Source of the DNA: Paraburkholderia terricola
GTDB taxonomy: Bacteria > Pseudomonadota > Gammaproteobacteria > Burkholderiales > Burkholderiaceae
DNA: 64,000 nucleotides
NCBI RefSeq assembly: GCF_900142195.1
Contig: NZ_FRAB01000032.1
Coordinates: forward strand, 20,498-84,497
Reading direction: 5' to 3'
Part shown: in pieces, positions 33,973 through 43,380 of the stretch
Layout of the letters: every line of letters starts with the position of its first letter
How positions within the stretch are numbered: position 1 is the stretch's first letter
The notes under the pieces: generated by a model
Database searches by the model: none
The model's input: the letters and a program-made list of their open reading frames with translations, nothing else
What the model was told of the DNA's origin: nothing
Translations under genes and position numbers: made by a program

Positions 33973-35252
33973 TGAACGCGCCGAACGCCCCGCTTCTTTT
34001 AGTTCAGCCGATGCTGGCGCATGCCCGCGTGCCGGACACGTCACCGGTCACGCGCTGGGGCGACGAGGTCAAGCGCATTCTGTGCGTGCGGCTCGACAAT
34101 CTCGGCGACGTGCTGATGACCACGCCGGCGCTGCACGCGTTGCGCGAGGGCGCGCCCGGCCGTCATCTCACGTTGCTCGGCTCGAAGAGCGGGGTCGCGC
34201 TCGCGCCGTTCCTCGACGATGTGGACGACGTCATCGAATACGACGCACCCTGGGTCGCGAATCCGCATACGAACGCCCGCACGCTCGCCGACGATCAGCA
34301 GATGCAGGAGCGCTTGCGGCGCGGCGGCTTCGACGCGGCCGTGATCTTCACGGTGTATAGCCAGAGTCCGCTGCCCGCCGCGATGCTGTGCTATCTCGCC
34401 GGCATTCCGCGCCGTCTCGCGCATTGCCGCGAAAACCCCTACTCGCTGCTCACCGACTGGTTGCGCGAACCCGAGCCGCAGCAGCGCACGCGCCATGAAG
34501 TCGAACGGCAGCTCGATCTGGTGCGCCAGGTCGGCGCGCACTCGGCGGACACGCGCATGCGCTTCAGCGTCCACGCGAACGACCGCGCGACGTTGCAGGC
34601 GCAACTGGCGGCGCGCGGGGTCGATGGCGACGCCGCTTATATCGTGCTGCACCCCGGCGCGACCGCTGCGTCGCGGCGCTATCCGCCCGAACGCTTCGGC
34701 AAGGTGGCCGCGCGCCTCGCGCGCGAAACCCGCGCGCCCGTGCTGATTACCGGCGGTTCCACCGAGCGGCCGCTGGTCGAAGCCGTGATCGAGGCGGCCG
34801 GTCCGCGCGTGCGCAAGCAACTGCACGACTTGAGCGGCGCGTTGAAGCTGGGCGAACTCGCCGCGTTGATCGAACGCGCAAGCGTGCTGATCTCCAATAA
34901 CAGCGGTCCGGTGCATCTCGCGTCCGCGCTCGCGACACCGGTGGTCGATCTGTACGCGCTGACCAATCCGCAGCACACGCCGTGGCAAACGCCGAATCGC
35001 GTGCTGTTTCGCGATGTCGAATGCCGCTGGTGCTATCGCAGCGTGTGTCCGCAGCAGCATCACGCGTGTCTGCTCGGCGTCGCGCCCGGCGAGGTCGTGC
35101 GAGCGGCACTGGACTTGCGGGCGCAGGCGCAGGCGCATCGGCAACCGGTCGACGGCGCGGCTGAAACGGCCAGCCAGGCCGCGCACGAGCCCGACGACGC
35201 CCCGCGCGCCGACTCGCCGCCTCCATTCACCGGCATACCGGTGGCCCCCTGA
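33972..35252 (+). CDS. Family 9 glycosyltransferase (heptosyltransferase-like)
   Basis: A 426-aa member of the ADP-heptose:LPS heptosyltransferase family (GT9). Visible blocks are RILCVRLDNLGDVLMTTPAL in the N-terminal domain and LHPGATAASRRYPPERF, LSGALKLGELAALIERA and ISNNSGPVHLASAL in the donor domain. The last 60 residues are a Pro/Ala-rich extension. A cysteine cluster (CRWCYRSVCPQQHHACL) near residue 355 resembles the C-rich patch of some GT9 enzymes. It overlaps the phosphatase stop by one base, so the heptose precursor enzyme and transferase are translationally coupled. Confidence 0.88.
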   Translation: MNAPNAPLLLVQPMLAHARVPDTSPVTRWGDEVKRILCVRLDNLGDVLMTTPALHALREGAPGRHLTLLGSKSGVALAPFLDDVDDVIEYDAPWVANPHTNARTLADDQQMQERLRRGGFDAAVIFTVYSQSPLPAAMLCYLAGIPRRLAHCRENPYSLLTDWLREPEPQQRTRHEVERQLDLVRQVGAHSADTRMRFSVHANDRATLQAQLAARGVDGDAAYIVLHPGATAASRRYPPERFGKVAARLARETRAPVLITGGSTERPLVEAVIEAAGPRVRKQLHDLSGALKLGELAALIERASVLISNNSGPVHLASALATPVVDLYALTNPQHTPWQTPNRVLFRDVECRWCYRSVCPQQHHACLLGVAPGEVVRAALDLRAQAQAHRQPVDGAAETASQAAHEPDDAPRADSPPPFTGIPVAP

Positions 35253-35276
35253 AACCCCACTTCATGGCGAACGCTC

Positions 35277-37022
35277 ATGTACACACTCGGAATCAATGCC
35301 GTCTACCATGACAGCGCCGCGGCCCTGATGCGCGACGGCGTCGTGCTCGCCGCCGCCGAAGACGAGCGCTTCACGCACGTCAAGCATGCCAAGCGTCCCG
35401 TGCCGTTCTCGACGTGGCAACTGCCCTTCGACGCAATCGACTATTGCCTGAAAGCCGCCGGCATCACGCTGGCCGAGGTCGATCACGTCGCCTATTCATA
35501 CGATCCCGCCTTGTTCGGCGGCATGCCCAGGCGCCCCGGCGCCACCATCGAACTGCCGTTCGATCCGGCCAGCACGCGCTTGACGGACCCGTCCGCGTCG
35601 CCGTGGGACCCGCTCTTTCTCAGCTACATCGCCAATGCGAAGGGGCAATTGCTCGACGGCGCGCCGCATCATCTGCGCAAGCGTTTTCAGGGCGTGGACC
35701 GCGACAAGGGCTTTACGTGGCACTTCGTCGAGCATCACCTCGCGCACGAGGCGAGCGCGTTTCTCGCCGCGCCGTTCGACGACACCGCCGTGCTCACGAT
35801 GGACGGACGCGGCGAAGGCGTGACGACCAGCATGGGGCAATTCGTCGGCGGCGACTATACGCGGCTCAAGCAGGTCGAACTGCCGCATTCGCTCGGCTTG
35901 CTCTATGAGGCGGTGACGGATTGGCTCGGCTTCCTGCATTCATCCGACGAGTACAAGGTGATGGCGCTCGCGTCATACGGCAAGCCGGCCTACGTCGACG
36001 TGTTCCGCGAGATCGTGCGCTATCGCAGCGACGGCAGCTACACGGTGGACGCGCCGCGCCTCGTCGAACGGTTCGGCCCGCCGCGCGAACGTGGCGGCCC
36101 GCTCGAACAGCGTCACTTCGACATCGCCAATTCGCTGCAACGCGTGCTGGAAGAAACGGTGCTGCAACTCGGCAACTGGCTGCATGAACAGACCGGCTTG
36201 AGCAAGCTGACGATGGCGGGCGGCGTCGCGCTGAACTGCGTGATGAATTCGAAACTGCGCGACGCGGGCCCGTTCGACACGGTGTGGGTGCAACCCGCCG
36301 CGGGCGACGCGGGCACCGCGCTCGGCGCGGCGCTGTGGATCGACTATCAGGAACGCGGCAAGCTCGGCGACCGCACGCGCCGCTGGCGAATGGATCACGC
36401 CTATCTCGGCCCCGAGTACAGCGACGAGGAAATCGAGCAATTCCTGCGCTGGTCCAAAGTCCCCTATCGCCAGCTCATCGACATCGCCGGGGAAACCGCC
36501 GACCTGCTTGCCGAAGGCCAGGTGATCGGCTGGTATCAGGGGCGCACGGAATTCGGGCCGCGCGCGCTCGGCGCGCGCTCGATTCTCGCCTCGCCGATCG
36601 ATCCGCGCATGCAGGCGAAGCTCAACGAGATCAAGGACCGCGAGGACTTCCGCCCGGTCGCGCCGGTCGTGATGGAAGAGCACGCGAGCGAGTGGTTCGT
36701 CGACGGCCAGGTCGCGCCGTTCATGCTGTTCATTTTCGACGTGCGCGCCGACAAGGCCGCGCGCATTCCGGCCGTGCGTCACGTGGACGGCACCGCGCGC
36801 GTGCAGACCGTGAACCGCGCGCAGCATCCGCTCTATTACGATCTGCTGGACGCGTTCAGGCAGCGCACCGGCGTGCCGATTCTGGTGAACACGTCGTTCA
36901 ACACGCGCGGCGAGCCGATGGTGAATTCGCCGCGCGACGCGGTCGAATCGTTCTGGACCTCGCCGCTCGACGCGTTGGTGATCGGCCCGTTCCTCGTGCG
37001 CAAAGCGGGAGCCGGCGCATGA
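35277..37022 (+). CDS. NodU/CmcH-type O-carbamoyltransferase
   Basis: A 581-aa carbamoyltransferase that transfers a carbamoyl group from carbamoyl phosphate, through carbamoyl-adenylate, to a hydroxyl of a sugar or antibiotic. The Kae1-like N-terminal domain shows GINAVYHDSAAALMRDG and the metal motif HHLAH (153-157); GGVALNCVMNSKLRD lies near residue 315 and the YrdC-like C-terminal domain contains GPRALGARSILASP and FRPVAPVVMEEHASEWF. It is 24 bp after the GT9 gene and overlaps the next glycosyltransferase by four bases. It would decorate the glycan made by the cluster. Confidence 0.93.
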   Translation: MYTLGINAVYHDSAAALMRDGVVLAAAEDERFTHVKHAKRPVPFSTWQLPFDAIDYCLKAAGITLAEVDHVAYSYDPALFGGMPRRPGATIELPFDPASTRLTDPSASPWDPLFLSYIANAKGQLLDGAPHHLRKRFQGVDRDKGFTWHFVEHHLAHEASAFLAAPFDDTAVLTMDGRGEGVTTSMGQFVGGDYTRLKQVELPHSLGLLYEAVTDWLGFLHSSDEYKVMALASYGKPAYVDVFREIVRYRSDGSYTVDAPRLVERFGPPRERGGPLEQRHFDIANSLQRVLEETVLQLGNWLHEQTGLSKLTMAGGVALNCVMNSKLRDAGPFDTVWVQPAAGDAGTALGAALWIDYQERGKLGDRTRRWRMDHAYLGPEYSDEEIEQFLRWSKVPYRQLIDIAGETADLLAEGQVIGWYQGRTEFGPRALGARSILASPIDPRMQAKLNEIKDREDFRPVAPVVMEEHASEWFVDGQVAPFMLFIFDVRADKAARIPAVRHVDGTARVQTVNRAQHPLYYDLLDAFRQRTGVPILVNTSFNTRGEPMVNSPRDAVESFWTSPLDALVIGPFLVRKAGAGA

Positions 37023-38095
37023 GTTCATCCGCGGGCGGACCGATCGAGCTGGGTTCGATCGACATGCCGGAGCACGCGGCGGAGCCGATCGCAGCCGGCT
37101 ATCCCGGCGCGCTGCTTGCGCATCTGGACGTCTCGGTGGTCGTGCCGACCTACCGGCGCCCGGCGATGCTCGCCGCCTGCCTGCACGCGCTGATCGCCCA
37201 GGACTTCGCGCCGGAGCGCTACGAGATCATCGTGTGCGACGACGGTCCCGACGACAGCACGCGCGCCTGCGTCGAACGGTTTCGCGACGCCCAGGCGGCA
37301 CGCGGCCCCGTGCTGCGCTATGTGCCGGTCACGCGCACCCAGGGACCGGCGGGCGCGCGCAATGCCGGCTGGCGCGTGGCCCGTTCGCCGATGATCGCCT
37401 TCACCGACGACGACACGCTGCCCAACCGGCAATGGCTCGCCAACGGCGTCGCGGCGCTCGCGCACGGCGCGGCCGCCGCCGCGGGCCGCATCGTCGTGCC
37501 GCTGCCCGCCTTGCCGACCGATTACGAAGCCGACGCGAGCGGCCTGGAGCGCGCCGAGTTCGCCACCGCGAACGCGTTCGTCGTGCGCAGCTTCCTCACG
37601 ATGACGGGCGGCTTCGACGAACGCTTCACGTCGGCGTGGCGCGAGGATTCCGATCTGCAATTCAGGCTGCTGCATGCCGGCGGCAAGATCGTGCGCGCCG
37701 ACGATGCGGTGGTCGTGCACCCCGTGCGGCCCGCGCGTTGGGGCGTGAGCCTCGCGCAGCAGAAGAAGAGCCAGTTCGACGCGCTGCTCTTCAAGAAGCA
37801 CCCTGCACTCTTCAGGACGCGAATTCGCTCGACGCCGCCGCTGCTCTACTACGCGATTCTCGGCGCGGCGTTGCTCGCGCTGATCGGCGGCCTGGCGGGC
37901 GACGCTGCCGCCGCCTCCACCGGCCTCACCGTATGGATCGCGTTGACCGGCTACTTCTGCGTGCGCCGTTTGCGCGGGCGCGATCTCGGCTGGCGTCACG
38001 TCGCCGAAATGGCGTGGACGTCGATCCCGATTCCGTTTCTCTCGATCTTCTGGCGGCTCTACGGCGCTGTCCGTTTCAAGGTGTTCTTTCTATGA
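37019..38095 (+). CDS. Family 2 glycosyltransferase with C-terminal membrane segments
   Basis: A 358-aa GT-A transferase. The catalytic domain shows VSVVVPTYRRPAMLAAC, IIVCDDGPDDST and AFTDDDTLPNRQWLA, then FTSAWREDSDLQFRLL. The C-terminal 80 residues contain two hydrophobic helices (YYAILGAALLALIGGLAG and a later one), so it is membrane attached. Its ATG overlaps the carbamoyltransferase stop (ATGA), and its own stop overlaps the next gene in the same way. Confidence 0.9.
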   Translation: MSSSAGGPIELGSIDMPEHAAEPIAAGYPGALLAHLDVSVVVPTYRRPAMLAACLHALIAQDFAPERYEIIVCDDGPDDSTRACVERFRDAQAARGPVLRYVPVTRTQGPAGARNAGWRVARSPMIAFTDDDTLPNRQWLANGVAALAHGAAAAAGRIVVPLPALPTDYEADASGLERAEFATANAFVVRSFLTMTGGFDERFTSAWREDSDLQFRLLHAGGKIVRADDAVVVHPVRPARWGVSLAQQKKSQFDALLFKKHPALFRTRIRSTPPLLYYAILGAALLALIGGLAGDAAAASTGLTVWIALTGYFCVRRLRGRDLGWRHVAEMAWTSIPIPFLSIFWRLYGAVRFKVFFL

Positions 38096-39231
38096 CTCCA
38101 CCCACGTTTCTCGCGGCGCTCGCGCCGCGCCGCATCGCCATTTTTCGCGCGCTGCAACTCGGCGACATGCTGTGCGCGGTGCCCGCGCTGCGCGCGTTGC
38201 GGCTCGCCGCGCCGCACGCGCATATCACGCTGATCGGCTTGCCGTGGGCGCAGGCGTTCGTCGATCGCTACACCGATCTGGTCGATGAACTCGTGGTGTT
38301 TCCCGGCGCGACGGGTTTTCCCGAGCAGCCGGAAACGGATGCGGGCCTGCCCGCGTTTTACGAAGCGATGCGCGCCCGCCACTTCGATCTCGCCATTCAA
38401 CTGCACGGCAGCGGCGGCGTGGCGAACGATCTGCTGTTCGAATTCGGCGCCCGCGCCTATGCGGGCTTCGTGCAGGCGAACGAGCCGCACCGCGAGGGCG
38501 GCTTCATTGCCTGGCCCGAGCACCTGCCCGAGTCCGAGCGCTATCTCGCGTTGATGAGCGCGCTCGGCGCGCCGGTCATCGCGCCGCGTCTGTCGTTTCC
38601 GCTAACCGAGCAGGACGCGGCCGAATACGCGTCGCTCGTCGCCGGGCATGGCATCGAAGCGCATCGGCTGGTGCTGATTCATCCGGGCGCGCAGTTGCCG
38701 TCGCGCCGCTGGCCCGCCGAGCGCTTCGCGCAGGTCGCGGACCACCTCGCCGCCGACGGCTGGCAGATCGCGATCACCGGCACCGCGGCGGAAGCGCCGG
38801 TCACCGGCGCGGCGCTCGGCGCGATGACCGCGCCCGCGCTGCACCTGGGCGGCGCGACCTCGCTGGGCGGACTCGCCGCGCTGGTCGACCACGCGCGGCT
38901 CGTGGTGTGCAACGACACCGGCATGTCGCATATCGCGGCGGCGATGGACACCGCCTCGGTCGTGATCGCCTCGGGTAGCGACACGCGGCGCTGGGCGCCG
39001 CTCGACCACGAACGGCATCGCGTGCTGGCCGACTATCCGGCGTGCCGGCCGTGCATGTTCCGCGACTGTCCGTATGGTCATCCGTGCGCGTTGAACATCG
39101 GCGTGGAACGCGTGGTGGAGACGGCGCGCGCGCAGCTTGCGCGAGTTGGCGACGCGCGCCCGGCGCAGCCGTACGCGCTGCACGCGTCATCCGGCAACCT
39201 CGGTTTTCAGGAGCCGCATCATGCTGCGTGA
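38092..39231 (+). CDS. Second family 9 glycosyltransferase (heptosyltransferase-like)
   Basis: A 379-aa GT9 enzyme. Segments include RIAIFRALQLGDMLCAVPAL, LIHPGAQLPSRRWPAERFAQ, GGLAALVDHARLVVCNDTG and a cysteine-rich patch ACRPCMFRDCPYGHPCALN near residue 325. The start ATG 38092 overlaps the previous stop by four bases; a much longer in-frame extension into the previous gene is not credible. With the GT9 at 33972 it gives two heptosyltransferase-like steps. The C-terminal 20 residues overlap the next gene start by 11 bases. Confidence 0.88.
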   Translation: MTPPTFLAALAPRRIAIFRALQLGDMLCAVPALRALRLAAPHAHITLIGLPWAQAFVDRYTDLVDELVVFPGATGFPEQPETDAGLPAFYEAMRARHFDLAIQLHGSGGVANDLLFEFGARAYAGFVQANEPHREGGFIAWPEHLPESERYLALMSALGAPVIAPRLSFPLTEQDAAEYASLVAGHGIEAHRLVLIHPGAQLPSRRWPAERFAQVADHLAADGWQIAITGTAAEAPVTGAALGAMTAPALHLGGATSLGGLAALVDHARLVVCNDTGMSHIAAAMDTASVVIASGSDTRRWAPLDHERHRVLADYPACRPCMFRDCPYGHPCALNIGVERVVETARAQLARVGDARPAQPYALHASSGNLGFQEPHHAA

Positions 39232-40177
39232 CTGCCGCCGCCTGCGGGTGCTGACCTGGCACGTGCACGGCAACTATCTGTACTACCTCACCCAGGCGCC
39301 GCACGATTTTTATCTCGTCACGCGGCCCGGCCATCCGCCCGGTTATGCGGGCAAGGTCGGCGTGCTGCCGTGGGGCGACAACGTTCACGAGGTCGACGCG
39401 GAGGACGTGCGCAACCAGGAATTCGACGTCATCCTGTATCAGCACAAGACGCATTGGGAACACGACCGCGAGCACGTGCTGAGCGAAGCGCAACGGCGCT
39501 TGCCGCGCGTCTATGTCGAGCACGATCCGCCGCAGGACAATCCGTTTCAGCAATGGCATTGGGTCGACGACCCCGACACGCTGCTGGTACACGTCACGCA
39601 TTTCAACCGCCTGATGTGGGATTGCGGCGTCACGCCCACCCGCGTCATCGAGCATGGCGTGGTGGTGCCCGAGCGCGTGCGCTACACCGGCGAACTGGGG
39701 CGCGGCATCGTGGTGGTGAACCATCTGGCGCAGCGCGGACGCCGGCTCGGCGCGGACGTGTTCAGCGAGGTGCGCACGCGCGTGCCGCTCGATCTGGTCG
39801 GCATGGACGCCGAGCGGCTGGGCGGGCTCGGCGAAATCGGCAATCTCGATCTCGCCGGGTTCAGCGCGCGCTATCGCTTCTTCTTCAATCCGATTCGCTG
39901 GACCAGCCTCGGCCTCGCGATCGTGGAGGCGATGACGATCGGCATGCCGATCGTCGGCCTCGCCACCACCGAACTGGCCACCGTGATCCGCAACGGCGAA
40001 AACGGCTTCGTGCATACCGACGTGGATGCGCTCGTCGACGCAATGAACGACCTGCTGCGCGATCCGGACGAAGCGCGGCGTCTCGGCGAAGGCGCGCGGC
40101 GCACGGCGCTGGAGCGCTTTCACATCGACCGCTTCGCGCAGGACTGGCACGACGCGCTGCTGCAAGTCACCGCCTGA
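39221..40177 (+). CDS. GT-B glycosyltransferase (GT1/GT4-like)
   Basis: A 318-aa protein. The N-terminal half has LTWHVHGNYLYYLTQAPHDFYLVTRP and the C-terminal donor domain has FFFNPIRWTSLGLAIVEAM, followed by GMPIVGLATTELATVIRNGENGF, the glycosyltransferase group 1 pattern. ATG 39221 was chosen for the ribosome site AGGAG nine bases upstream; it overlaps the GT9 gene by 11 bases. Sugar specificity cannot be read. Confidence 0.87.
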   Translation: MLRDCRRLRVLTWHVHGNYLYYLTQAPHDFYLVTRPGHPPGYAGKVGVLPWGDNVHEVDAEDVRNQEFDVILYQHKTHWEHDREHVLSEAQRRLPRVYVEHDPPQDNPFQQWHWVDDPDTLLVHVTHFNRLMWDCGVTPTRVIEHGVVVPERVRYTGELGRGIVVVNHLAQRGRRLGADVFSEVRTRVPLDLVGMDAERLGGLGEIGNLDLAGFSARYRFFFNPIRWTSLGLAIVEAMTIGMPIVGLATTELATVIRNGENGFVHTDVDALVDAMNDLLRDPDEARRLGEGARRTALERFHIDRFAQDWHDALLQVTA

Positions 40178-40224
40178 GCCGGCCGGCCCGCGAAACCGAC
40201 GCGCTCCACTATCGAGAACACATC

Positions 40225-41223
40225 ATGAAAGAACTCACCCGCAAGCGGATTCTCGTCACCGGCGGCGCCGGTTTTCTCGGCTCGCATTTGTGCGAACGGC
40301 TCGTCATGCAAGGGCACGACGTGCTGTGCGTGGATAACTTCTACACCGGCACGAAGGACAACATCGCGCATCTGCTCGATTGCCCCAACTTCGAATTGAT
40401 GCGGCACGACGTGACCTTTCCGCTCTACGTGGAAGTGGACGAGATCTTCAACCTCGCCTGCCCGGCCTCGCCGGTCCACTATCAGCACGATCCGGTGCAG
40501 ACCACCAAGACCAGCGTGCACGGCGCGATCAACATGCTGGGGCTCGCGAAGCGCGTGAAGGCGAAAATCTTCCAGGCGTCGACGAGCGAGGTGTACGGCG
40601 ACGCGCTCGTGCATCCGCAAAAAGAGGACTACTGGGGCCATGTGAATCCGATCGGTCCGCGTTCGTGCTACGACGAAGGCAAACGCTGCGCCGAAACGCT
40701 GTTCATGGATTACCGGCGCCAGCACGGGCTGTCGATCCGTATCGCGCGCATCTTCAATACGTATGGGCCGCGCATGCATCCCGCCGATGGCCGCGTGGTC
40801 TCGAACTTCATGATGCAGGCCTTGCACGGCGAGCCCATCACCCTCTACGGCGACGGTTCGCAAACCCGCTCGTTCTGCTATGTGGACGACATGATCGACG
40901 CGTTCATCGGCTTGATGAACACGGCGGATGATTCGGGCGGCCCCGTCAATCTCGGCAATCCGCATGAAGTGAGCATGCTGGAGATCGCCGGGCGCATCGT
41001 CCAGTTGACCGGTTCTTCATCGCGCTTCGAATTGCGGCCCCTGCCGACCGACGATCCGTGGCATCGCCGGCCGGATATTTCGCGCGCGCGCGAGTTGTTC
41101 GGCTGGGAGCCGCGAACCGGACTCGACGAAGGGTTGAAGGCGACCGCGCAATATTTCCGCGCGCGAATCGAGGCAGGCGCGGCGGCTGCCCGGCCGCCGC
41201 ATGTCAGCGGAACGACAGCCTGA
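40225..41223 (+). CDS. UDP-glucuronate decarboxylase (UDP-xylose synthase) type SDR
   Basis: A 332-aa extended short-chain dehydrogenase. The NAD motif is VTGGAGFLGSHL (GGAGFLG 13-19) and the catalytic pair is Tyr149 and Lys153 (CYDEGKRCAET). Segments such as HDVTFPLYVEVDEIFNLACPASPVHYQ and IARIFNTYGPRMHPADGRVVSNF are characteristic of UDP-glucuronate decarboxylases, so the likely product is UDP-xylose (or UDP-4-keto-arabinose). It is the last gene of the plus-strand glycan run, 47 bp after the GT-B gene, and implies a pentose in the glycan. Confidence 0.9.
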   Translation: MKELTRKRILVTGGAGFLGSHLCERLVMQGHDVLCVDNFYTGTKDNIAHLLDCPNFELMRHDVTFPLYVEVDEIFNLACPASPVHYQHDPVQTTKTSVHGAINMLGLAKRVKAKIFQASTSEVYGDALVHPQKEDYWGHVNPIGPRSCYDEGKRCAETLFMDYRRQHGLSIRIARIFNTYGPRMHPADGRVVSNFMMQALHGEPITLYGDGSQTRSFCYVDDMIDAFIGLMNTADDSGGPVNLGNPHEVSMLEIAGRIVQLTGSSSRFELRPLPTDDPWHRRPDISRARELFGWEPRTGLDEGLKATAQYFRARIEAGAAAARPPHVSGTTA

Positions 41224-41415
41224 GTTATGCAAACGAATGGCGATCGAGAGGTGACGTAATGTCCACGCCCCGAAATCTTAATCAGCGGGTGTTTCAATGC
41301 GCGCAGTTTCTTGCGGCAAGACCATCAGCACCCTTTCTAACAATATCCCCAGCTCATTTCCACACGCACGTCGATGGAAACGCTGAACGGCGAAGTCGAA
41401 TCTGGAGCCCGTCAC

Positions 41416-43194
41416 ATGTTCCGTAGAACCCTCTTACCCATTCCGCTTGCGGCGCTGCTCGCGCTCGCCGCGTGCGGCAACGATACCGTGAGCCCGAGCG
41501 CGTCCGCGCCCGCCGCGATGGTGTCGGCGCAGGACGCCGTTGCAACGGCCACGCCGATCAAGCACGTGGTCGTGATCTTCGGCGAGAACGTGTCGTTCGA
41601 TCATTACTTCGCGACCTACCCGCAAGCCGCCAATCCGGTCGGCGAGCCGCAATTCACGGCGGCGGCCGGCACGCCGGCGGTCAACAACCTCAGCAGCAAC
41701 AACCTCATCGCGACGAACCCGAACGCGCTGCCCACCTCACCGAACACGGCGGGCCGCACGGTCGGCCTCGTGACGATTCTCGGCCTCGGCCTGCCGGCAG
41801 CCGATCTGCTGCCGTTCCGTCTGGACCGCTCGCAGGCCAACACGGCGAGCCAGAATCACGCGTATGCCGCGGAACAGCTCGCCTACAACAACGGCGCGAT
41901 GGACTCGTTCCCGCTCTTCACGGCGGCGGGTTCGACGATTGCCGGCAGCACCGGCGCGTTTGCGACGAAGGGCCAGGTGCTCGGCTACTTCGACGGCAAT
42001 ACCGTCACCGCCTTGTGGAACTACGCGCAGAACTTCGCGATGAACCAGAACGCGTACACCGATACCTACGGTCCGTCGACGCCGGGCGCGCTCGCCGTCG
42101 TGTCGGGGCAGAACAACGGCGTGATCGTGTCGGGCGGCACTTCCGCCAACGCGATTCCCGATTCGACGGGCGGCTTCACGATGATCGGCGATCTCGACCC
42201 GACCGGCGACGTCTGCACGATCGCGGCGCACAGCACCGTGACGGGCACGATGTCGTCGCAGAACAGGAACATCGGCGACCTGCTCAACGCGAAGGGCCTC
42301 ACGTGGGGCGGCTTCATGGGCGGCTTCAACCTGCAGACGGTCAATCCGAACGGCACCACCGGCTGCGCGCGCTCCACGTTCTCGCAAGTGCTGAACGCGA
42401 CCAAGACCGACTACGTGCAGCATCATGCGTGGTTCCAGTATTACGCGAGCACGGCCAACCTCGCGCATACGCGTCCGTCGTCGACGGCGCTGATCGGCTC
42501 GACCGATCCGCTCGACAACACCGCCACGCCGGTTCACCACCAGTACGACACGGACGACTTCTTCGCCGCGGTGAAGGCGGGCAACTATCCGTCGGTGAGC
42601 TTCCTGAAAGCGCCCGCCGTGGAAGACGGCCATCCGGGCAATTCCGATCCGATCGACGAGCAGGCCTTCGTCACGAAGGTGGTCAACTTCCTGGAACAGC
42701 AGCCCGACTGGAAGAACACCGCCGTGATCGTCGCCTATGACGATTCGGACGGCTGGTACGACCATCGCTTCAAGGCGCCGACGAGTTCGTCGTTCGACTC
42801 GACCACCGCGCAATCGGCCGGCGGCAAGACGGTGGCCGGCAGCGACAACCTCTCCGGCGCGGGCCAGTGCACGGCGGCGGGCGCGGTGCAGCCGCAGGGC
42901 GTGAACGGCGGCGCGGTGAACGGCCGTTGCGGTCCGGGTACGCGCACGCCGTTTATCGTGGTGTCGCCGTGGGCCAAGGTCAATTTCGTCGACGACACGC
43001 CGATCACGCAGGCCTCCGTGGTGCGCTTCATCGAGGACAACTGGCTGGGCGGCCAACGCCTCGGCGGCGGTTCGTTCGACGCGAGCGCGGGCAGCATCAT
43101 GAACCTGTTCGACTTCGCGGGCGCGGGCAAGACGCCGCCGCTGTATCTCGATCCGAACCTCGGCACGAAGCTCTCGGCGCCGCCCGCTATTTGA
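41416..43194 (+). CDS. Phospholipase C / acid phosphatase-type lipoprotein
   Basis: A 592-aa exported phosphoesterase of the PLC/AcpA family, which hydrolyses phosphodiesters or phosphomonoesters. A lipoprotein signal ends in the lipobox LALAAC with Cys20. The N-terminal metal motif is HVVVIFGENVSFDHYFATYP; later metal ligands lie in VEDGHPGNSDPIDEQAFVTK and VIVAYDDSDGWYDH, and TPFIVVSPWAK is near the C-terminus. GGAG precedes ATG 41416 by eight bases. It has its own transcript, with a hairpin after it. Substrate unknown; phosphate scavenging or lipid turnover are both possible. Confidence 0.88.
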   Translation: MFRRTLLPIPLAALLALAACGNDTVSPSASAPAAMVSAQDAVATATPIKHVVVIFGENVSFDHYFATYPQAANPVGEPQFTAAAGTPAVNNLSSNNLIATNPNALPTSPNTAGRTVGLVTILGLGLPAADLLPFRLDRSQANTASQNHAYAAEQLAYNNGAMDSFPLFTAAGSTIAGSTGAFATKGQVLGYFDGNTVTALWNYAQNFAMNQNAYTDTYGPSTPGALAVVSGQNNGVIVSGGTSANAIPDSTGGFTMIGDLDPTGDVCTIAAHSTVTGTMSSQNRNIGDLLNAKGLTWGGFMGGFNLQTVNPNGTTGCARSTFSQVLNATKTDYVQHHAWFQYYASTANLAHTRPSSTALIGSTDPLDNTATPVHHQYDTDDFFAAVKAGNYPSVSFLKAPAVEDGHPGNSDPIDEQAFVTKVVNFLEQQPDWKNTAVIVAYDDSDGWYDHRFKAPTSSSFDSTTAQSAGGKTVAGSDNLSGAGQCTAAGAVQPQGVNGGAVNGRCGPGTRTPFIVVSPWAKVNFVDDTPITQASVVRFIEDNWLGGQRLGGGSFDASAGSIMNLFDFAGAGKTPPLYLDPNLGTKLSAPPAI

Positions 43195-43308
43195 GCGCGC
43201 TCATGCCTCATGCCGTGCGTGGCGCGATCCACACAGCCGTATTCGTGCATCGCGCCCGCAAGCAAGGCTTCAAACCCAGCGTGAAAGACCGCGAGATGTA
43301 ATCAGGCG

Positions 43309-43347
43309 TCGAGCCAGTGCAAACGTGCTGGCTCGATTCGCGTTTTG
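43309..43347 (+). terminator. Probable terminator after the phosphoesterase gene
   Basis: A 9-bp perfect stem TCGAGCCAG / CTGGCTCGA with a 10-base loop at 43309-43336, followed by TTCGCGTTTTG on the plus strand. It is about 115 bp past the stop and 45 bp before the peroxidase gene. Confidence 0.55.
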
Positions 43348-43380
43348 ATCGCACCGATCGAATGACTTGTCACCAACGCC

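Noticed and set aside
43204..43302. A 32-codon frame after the phosphoesterase gene
   Set aside because: No ribosome site and no recognisable sequence; it runs up to the terminator hairpin.
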